A DNA stretch of 9,182 nt from an uncultured Lachnospiraceae bacterium (lineage in GTDB: Bacteria; Bacillota; Clostridia; Lachnospirales; Lachnospiraceae). The stretch lies in NCBI GenBank assembly GCA_945827765.1, contig CALZPS010000042.1:1-9182 (forward strand). Direction: 5' to 3'. The position numbers and the translations under genes were made by a program. Below, one piece after another: positions 6,876-9,182 of this stretch. The stretch's first letter is position 1, and each line of letters begins with the position of its first letter. Under the pieces are notes generated by a model. The model was not told where the DNA came from. It saw only the letters and a list, made by a program, of their open reading frames with translations, and ran no database searches.

Positions 6876-8445
6876 AATCCTCTGCTGATTTACTTTCCTC
6901 AAAATTGATTGCACTTCCGGTTTTGACCAGTTTCATTCCTTCACTGATGACTTTGTCACCCTCAGTCAAACCTGTTACCATCACCATATCATTGTTGATT
7001 TCTGCAATTACGACATTCTGTCTCTTTGCCCGACCATCCTCTGCCAGATAGACATAGTCCTGCCCATCATTGAGGATCACGGACAGCGGCAGCCAGATTC
7101 CCTGACGTTCTCCGATATTCAGTTTTACGGTTCCTAATTCCCCCAGATAAAATTCATCTTCGGTAAGAATCACTACATCTGTCGAATAGGTACGGCTGGT
7201 CTCATCCGGCATCAGCCCGATCTTGCTGACATATCCATCAAACTCGATGCCGTTAATCGTCAGTTTTGCCGCCATTCCCTGATGAATGTCACGGATATCG
7301 CTCTGAGACACACCAAAGTTGACAACGGAGCGGTTACTGCCAAGTACGACGGCAGGCATGATTGGATTTGCGATGCCGCCCTCGGTCACACTTACCTGTA
7401 CTACATATCCGTCATTCTTTGCTTTCAGCGTATAATCTTCCAAAGTATCTATCGAACTGTCATAATTATTTTTCGCCGTATCATAAGTTGCCTGTGAAGA
7501 AGTGACAGAATTTTCCGCTGTATCATAAACTTCTTTCTGAGCCTTCGCCTCTCTGGAGTCTGCGCCGTCCGCCAATTTATCTTCATAAGCTTCCCGGGTA
7601 CTGTCCACACTTTCATTATATGTAGTCAAGGTCGACTGTGCAGCATCCAATTCCGTCTGTTTCGCACGATAATCTATCTGTGCCTGAGTATATGCTGACT
7701 GCTTTTCCTGATAATTGTTCTCCGATTCAGTAACATTCTGCCTTGCCGCATTCACTTCTGCCTGCTTGGCATCAATCCTGTCCTGAGACGCACCGGCATT
7801 TCTCAATGCTTCAAGCTCTGCCGACTTCGTTGTATAGTCACTCTGCGCAGATAGCATATCATTTCTCGACTGTTCATACTCGTCCTTCGCTTTTGTCTGC
7901 CTGGAATCTGCCGACACCAATTCCGAAGAAAGCTTATCGACTTGATCTATCTGCTCATCCCGCCGCTCTATCGCATTGTCCAAAGCCTCTTTTTCATTTT
8001 CTGCGCCACATGCTTCCAGATAATCATCGTAAGCACTGTCTCTCTGCTTGATTGCCGTATCCAGATTGGTCTGAGCAATAATCAGACTATTCTTGTTATT
8101 CTCAACCTGTCGTCTTGCCTCTGTATCATCCATCGTCGCCAACACATCGCCTGCCTTCACGTACTGCCCTTCTGTCACATATACATGATCTACAGTTCCT
8201 ATCGAGGAAAAAGTCGCCTGTTCTGTCTCCTCAGGCTGCACGATGCCGGTATAGGTAAGTTCCACATCATTTCCCATTGCACCTACTTCAATGACCGACA
8301 CTTTATAAACTTTTTCTTCCTTTTTCACCGGTTCATCTTTTCTCCAAAATAAAATGACCAGCAAAATCGCCACTGCTGCCACGGTGATTATTGCCAGCGC
8401 AATTACCCATTTCGGAATTTTCTTTTGTTTCAATCTATCCAACAC
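6874..8445 (-). CDS. RND efflux membrane fusion (periplasmic-adaptor-like) protein, HlyD/AcrA family
   Basis: The partner subunit of the RND pump, 523 residues. A short basic N-terminus (LKQKKIPKW) leads into one membrane helix (about 13-34); there is no lipobox Cys, so it is anchored by this helix with the bulk outside the cell membrane. The first lipoyl half-motif is around 80-106 (VDHVYVTEGQYVKAGDVLA), the second at about 344-370 (DGYVVQVSVTEGGIANP), followed by a beta-barrel (about 371-445) and a membrane-proximal domain with a VMVTGLTEGDKVISEG segment (488-503). Between the lipoyl halves lie some 230 residues (107-336) of Ala/Gln/Glu/Lys-rich heptad-like sequence, predicted as a very long coiled-coil hairpin, far longer than that of AcrA. 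The start is GTG (8445-8443), chosen because AAGGAG (8452-8457) sits 6 nt before it. Its own promoter lies upstream at 8509-8537. A tripartite pump with an outer-membrane channel is not expected if the host is a Firmicute. Confidence 0.92.
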   Translation of the reverse strand: MLDRLKQKKIPKWVIALAIITVAAVAILLVILFWRKDEPVKKEEKVYKVSVIEVGAMGNDVELTYTGIVQPEETEQATFSSIGTVDHVYVTEGQYVKAGDVLATMDDTEARRQVENNKNSLIIAQTNLDTAIKQRDSAYDDYLEACGAENEKEALDNAIERRDEQIDQVDKLSSELVSADSRQTKAKDEYEQSRNDMLSAQSDYTTKSAELEALRNAGASQDRIDAKQAEVNAARQNVTESENNYQEKQSAYTQAQIDYRAKQTELDAAQSTLTTYNESVDSTREAYEDKLADGADSREAKAQKEVYDTAENSVTSSQATYDTAKNNYDSSIDTLEDYTLKAKNDGYVVQVSVTEGGIANPIMPAVVLGSNRSVVNFGVSQSDIRDIHQGMAAKLTINGIEFDGYVSKIGLMPDETSRTYSTDVVILTEDEFYLGELGTVKLNIGERQGIWLPLSVILNDGQDYVYLAEDGRAKRQNVVIAEINNDMVMVTGLTEGDKVISEGMKLVKTGSAINFEESKSAED

Positions 8446-8451
8446 GGTTCA

Positions 8452-8457
8452 CTCCTT
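8452..8457 (-). promoter_or_regulatory. Ribosome binding site fixing a GTG start
   Basis: AAGGAG lies 6 nt before GTG at 8445-8443. No ATG at suitable distance competes with it, so the fusion protein is taken to begin at GTG, with its N-terminal residue read as Met. Confidence 0.85.
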
Positions 8458-8483
8458 CTCACGTCATACTTTTGAATCAGTAT

Positions 8484-8498
8484 CCAAAGCTATTTTGG
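8484..8498 (-). promoter_or_regulatory. Small inverted repeat, possible operator of the efflux operon
   Basis: CCAAA-N5-TTTGG lies about 10 bp downstream of the -10 box, at roughly +4 to +18 of the expected transcript, where a bound repressor would block transcription. The arms are only 5 bp, so chance is possible, and no regulator gene is present in the window to pair with it. Confidence 0.3.
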
Positions 8499-8508
8499 CT
8501 GTTTCATT

Positions 8509-8537
8509 ATTATATCAAATCAACGATTGGAAAGAAA
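8509..8537 (-). promoter_or_regulatory. Extended -10 promoter of the efflux operon
   Basis: On the minus strand a perfect TATAAT (8509-8514) is preceded by TGA (8517-8515), giving the extended -10 form TGnTATAAT of housekeeping sigma-A promoters. The hexamer 17 bp upstream, TTTCTT (8532-8537), is a poor -35, which is normal for extended -10 promoters. Transcription would begin near 8502, giving a leader of about 55 nt before the GTG start. Confidence 0.75.
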
Positions 8538-8593
8538 CCTCTAAAAAATGAATTTTCTATGAAAAGTGTCCATTCACGCGAACCCCCGGAGGA

Positions 8594-8636
8594 TTTTTAA
8601 TCATATCGGAAACGAAGTTTCCGATATGATTAAAAA
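8594..8636. repeat. Perfect 20-bp inverted repeat with 3-nt loop
   Basis: Arms 8594-8613 and 8617-8636 are exact reverse complements around a GAA (TTC on the minus strand) centre. The core is AATCATATCGGAAAC, flanked by T5/A5. Neither strand carries a T-run after the stem, so it does not look like an ordinary terminator by itself. Its outer A-tract (8632-8636) is shared with the T-tract of the NlpC terminator next to it. It may be a protein-binding site, a stable RNA hairpin, or a copy of a dispersed palindromic repeat; one copy is seen here. Confidence 0.85.
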
Positions 8637-8661
8637 AGGCACTTCCTGTCGAAGTGCCTTT
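8632..8661 (-). terminator. Intrinsic terminator of the NlpC/P60 gene
   Basis: On the minus strand the stem GGCACTTC/GAAGTGCC with loop GACAG, extendable by three A-T pairs to 11 bp, is followed by six T residues (8637-8632). It begins about 23 nt after the NlpC/P60 stop codon. On the plus strand only three T residues follow, so it works mainly for the minus-strand gene and isolates it from the efflux operon. Confidence 0.92.
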
Positions 8662-8684
8662 CTGTCTTTTCTGCTTTTCTTCTA

Positions 8685-9134
8685 TTAGCGGCGCACATAA
8701 ATCATGCTGCTAGGAACAGGTCCGATAATCACGCCGACACTTGGGTTCGCCGCATGTATCATCTGTCCGTTGCCGATATAGATACCACAGTGTACTGCAT
8801 TCACACAGATGTCTCCCGGCTGCGGATCACTCACGCGCGGCCATGTCAAAAATGTATAGGTGGAACCTAATCTCGTATAAGATCCGGTCAGACAATAGCT
8901 TACAAATCCGGAGCAGTCAAATGCTCCCGGTCTGCATGCTCCCCACACATAGTCTGCATTACCGACCCAGCTGTATGCACGATCCACAATCGCATTTCCG
9001 GTAACCACATCATAATTCGGTTCTTTTGCAGGCTTGTTCGATGAGCCGGAGGAAGAATTGTTATTATTGTTATTATTATTTGCTGCTGCCTCTGCTGCCA
9101 GCCTTTCCGCTTCGAGCCTCTCCGCCTCGAGTCT
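8685..9134 (-). CDS. Secreted NlpC/P60 (C40) peptidoglycan endopeptidase, 5' truncated
   Basis: C40 peptidases cut peptide stems of the cell wall, usually after D-Glu. The 149 residues present are the C-terminal part. Fragment residues 1-18 (RLEAERLEAERLAAEAAA) are the end of a charged, Ala/Glu-rich helix, probably a coiled coil as in PcsB/CwlO-type hydrolases; 19-26 are eight Asn, then a Ser/Gly linker to about 33. The catalytic domain (about 46-149) has FDCSGFVSY with Cys74, PGDICVNAVHCGIYIG with His115, and GQMIHAANPSVGV with His127, the usual Cys-His-His set. The protein ends in VRR and TAA (8687-8685). The signal peptide and most of the coiled coil lie beyond the fragment end. The reading frame continues into the adapter, where an ATG at 9149 gives a false N-terminus MYKRQ that is not part of the protein. 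It is separated from the efflux operon by its own terminator. Confidence 0.93.
   Translation of the reverse strand, partial: RLEAERLEAERLAAEAAANNNNNNNNSSSGSSNKPAKEPNYDVVTGNAIVDRAYSWVGNADYVWGACRPGAFDCSGFVSYCLTGSYTRLGSTYTFLTWPRVSDPQPGDICVNAVHCGIYIGNGQMIHAANPSVGVIIGPVPSSMIYVRR
9057..9080 (-). repeat. Asn-codon repeat in the NlpC/P60 linker
   Basis: Eight consecutive Asn codons (six AAT, two AAC) encode a poly-Asn stretch leading into SSSGSSN. It serves as a flexible linker between the coiled coil and the catalytic domain and is a likely site of length variation by slippage. Confidence 0.9.
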
Positions 9135-9182
9135 CTGTCTCTTATACACATCTCCGAGCCCACGAGACCGTACTAGATCTCG
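9135..9182. other. Illumina Nextera P7/Read 2 adapter (artefact)
   Basis: Positions 9135-9153 are the Tn5 mosaic end in the reverse orientation (CTGTCTCTTATACACATCT), 9154-9168 are the Read 2 tail (CCGAGCCCACGAGAC), 9169-9176 (CGTACTAG) match the Nextera i7 index N702, and 9177-9182 (ATCTCG) begin the P7 primer. The genomic insert ends at 9134. Confidence 0.98.

Noticed and set aside
8391..8600. Plus-strand open frames crossing the efflux promoter region
   Set aside because: They overlap the start of the fusion-protein gene and its promoter, lack ribosome sites and show no protein-like motifs.
8446..8600. Riboswitch or small RNA in the leader of the efflux operon
   Set aside because: The expected transcript leader is only about 55 nt and shows no structured aptamer that I recognise, only a 5-bp inverted repeat.

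Overview
The window reads as one sequenced fragment, not a piece of finished chromosome. Positions 1-46 are an Illumina Nextera P5-side adapter with an i5 barcode. Positions 9135-9182 are the matching P7-side adapter with an i7 barcode. Biological sequence runs from 47 to 9134 (9,088 bp), and the genes at both ends are cut by the fragment ends, not by mutation. The protein families (GH36 alpha-galactosidase, GH78-like glycosidase, NlpC/P60 endopeptidase without outer-membrane partners), the strong AGGAGG-type ribosome sites and a TGnTATAAT promoter fit an anaerobic gut Firmicute, most likely a Lachnospiraceae-type Clostridia. That taxonomic placement is inference from gene content, not a match to a known genome.

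All six genes lie on the minus strand, so transcription runs right to left. (1) 8685-9134 is the C-terminal part of a secreted NlpC/P60 (C40) peptidoglycan peptidase with a coiled-coil remnant and a poly-Asn linker; it ends in an intrinsic terminator (8632-8661) that abuts an exceptionally long perfect palindrome (8594-8636). (2) 8446-8593 holds a promoter with a consensus extended -10 and a small inverted repeat just downstream of it. (3) 6874-8445 and 3805-6864 are a membrane fusion protein and an RND transporter, 9 nt apart and translationally coupled. (4) After a 72-nt gap without a terminator comes a GH36 alpha-galactosidase (1291-3732), overlapping by 11 nt the tRNA m6t6A37 methyltransferase gene trmO (588-1301). 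(5) A clear intrinsic terminator (509-544) closes that unit. (6) A separate 5' region (327-508) leads into the first 93 codons of a probable alpha-L-rhamnosidase-like glycosidase (47-326).

Functionally the window combines cell-wall remodelling, export across the cytoplasmic membrane, and intracellular breakdown of plant-type oligosaccharides, with a tRNA-modification gene attached to the sugar gene. No mobile element, CRISPR array, RNA gene or clearly new system was seen. The most notable items are the terminal adapters and the false start they create, the 20-bp perfect hairpin beside the NlpC terminator, the very long coiled-coil hairpin of the fusion protein, and the alpha-galactosidase/trmO overlap.
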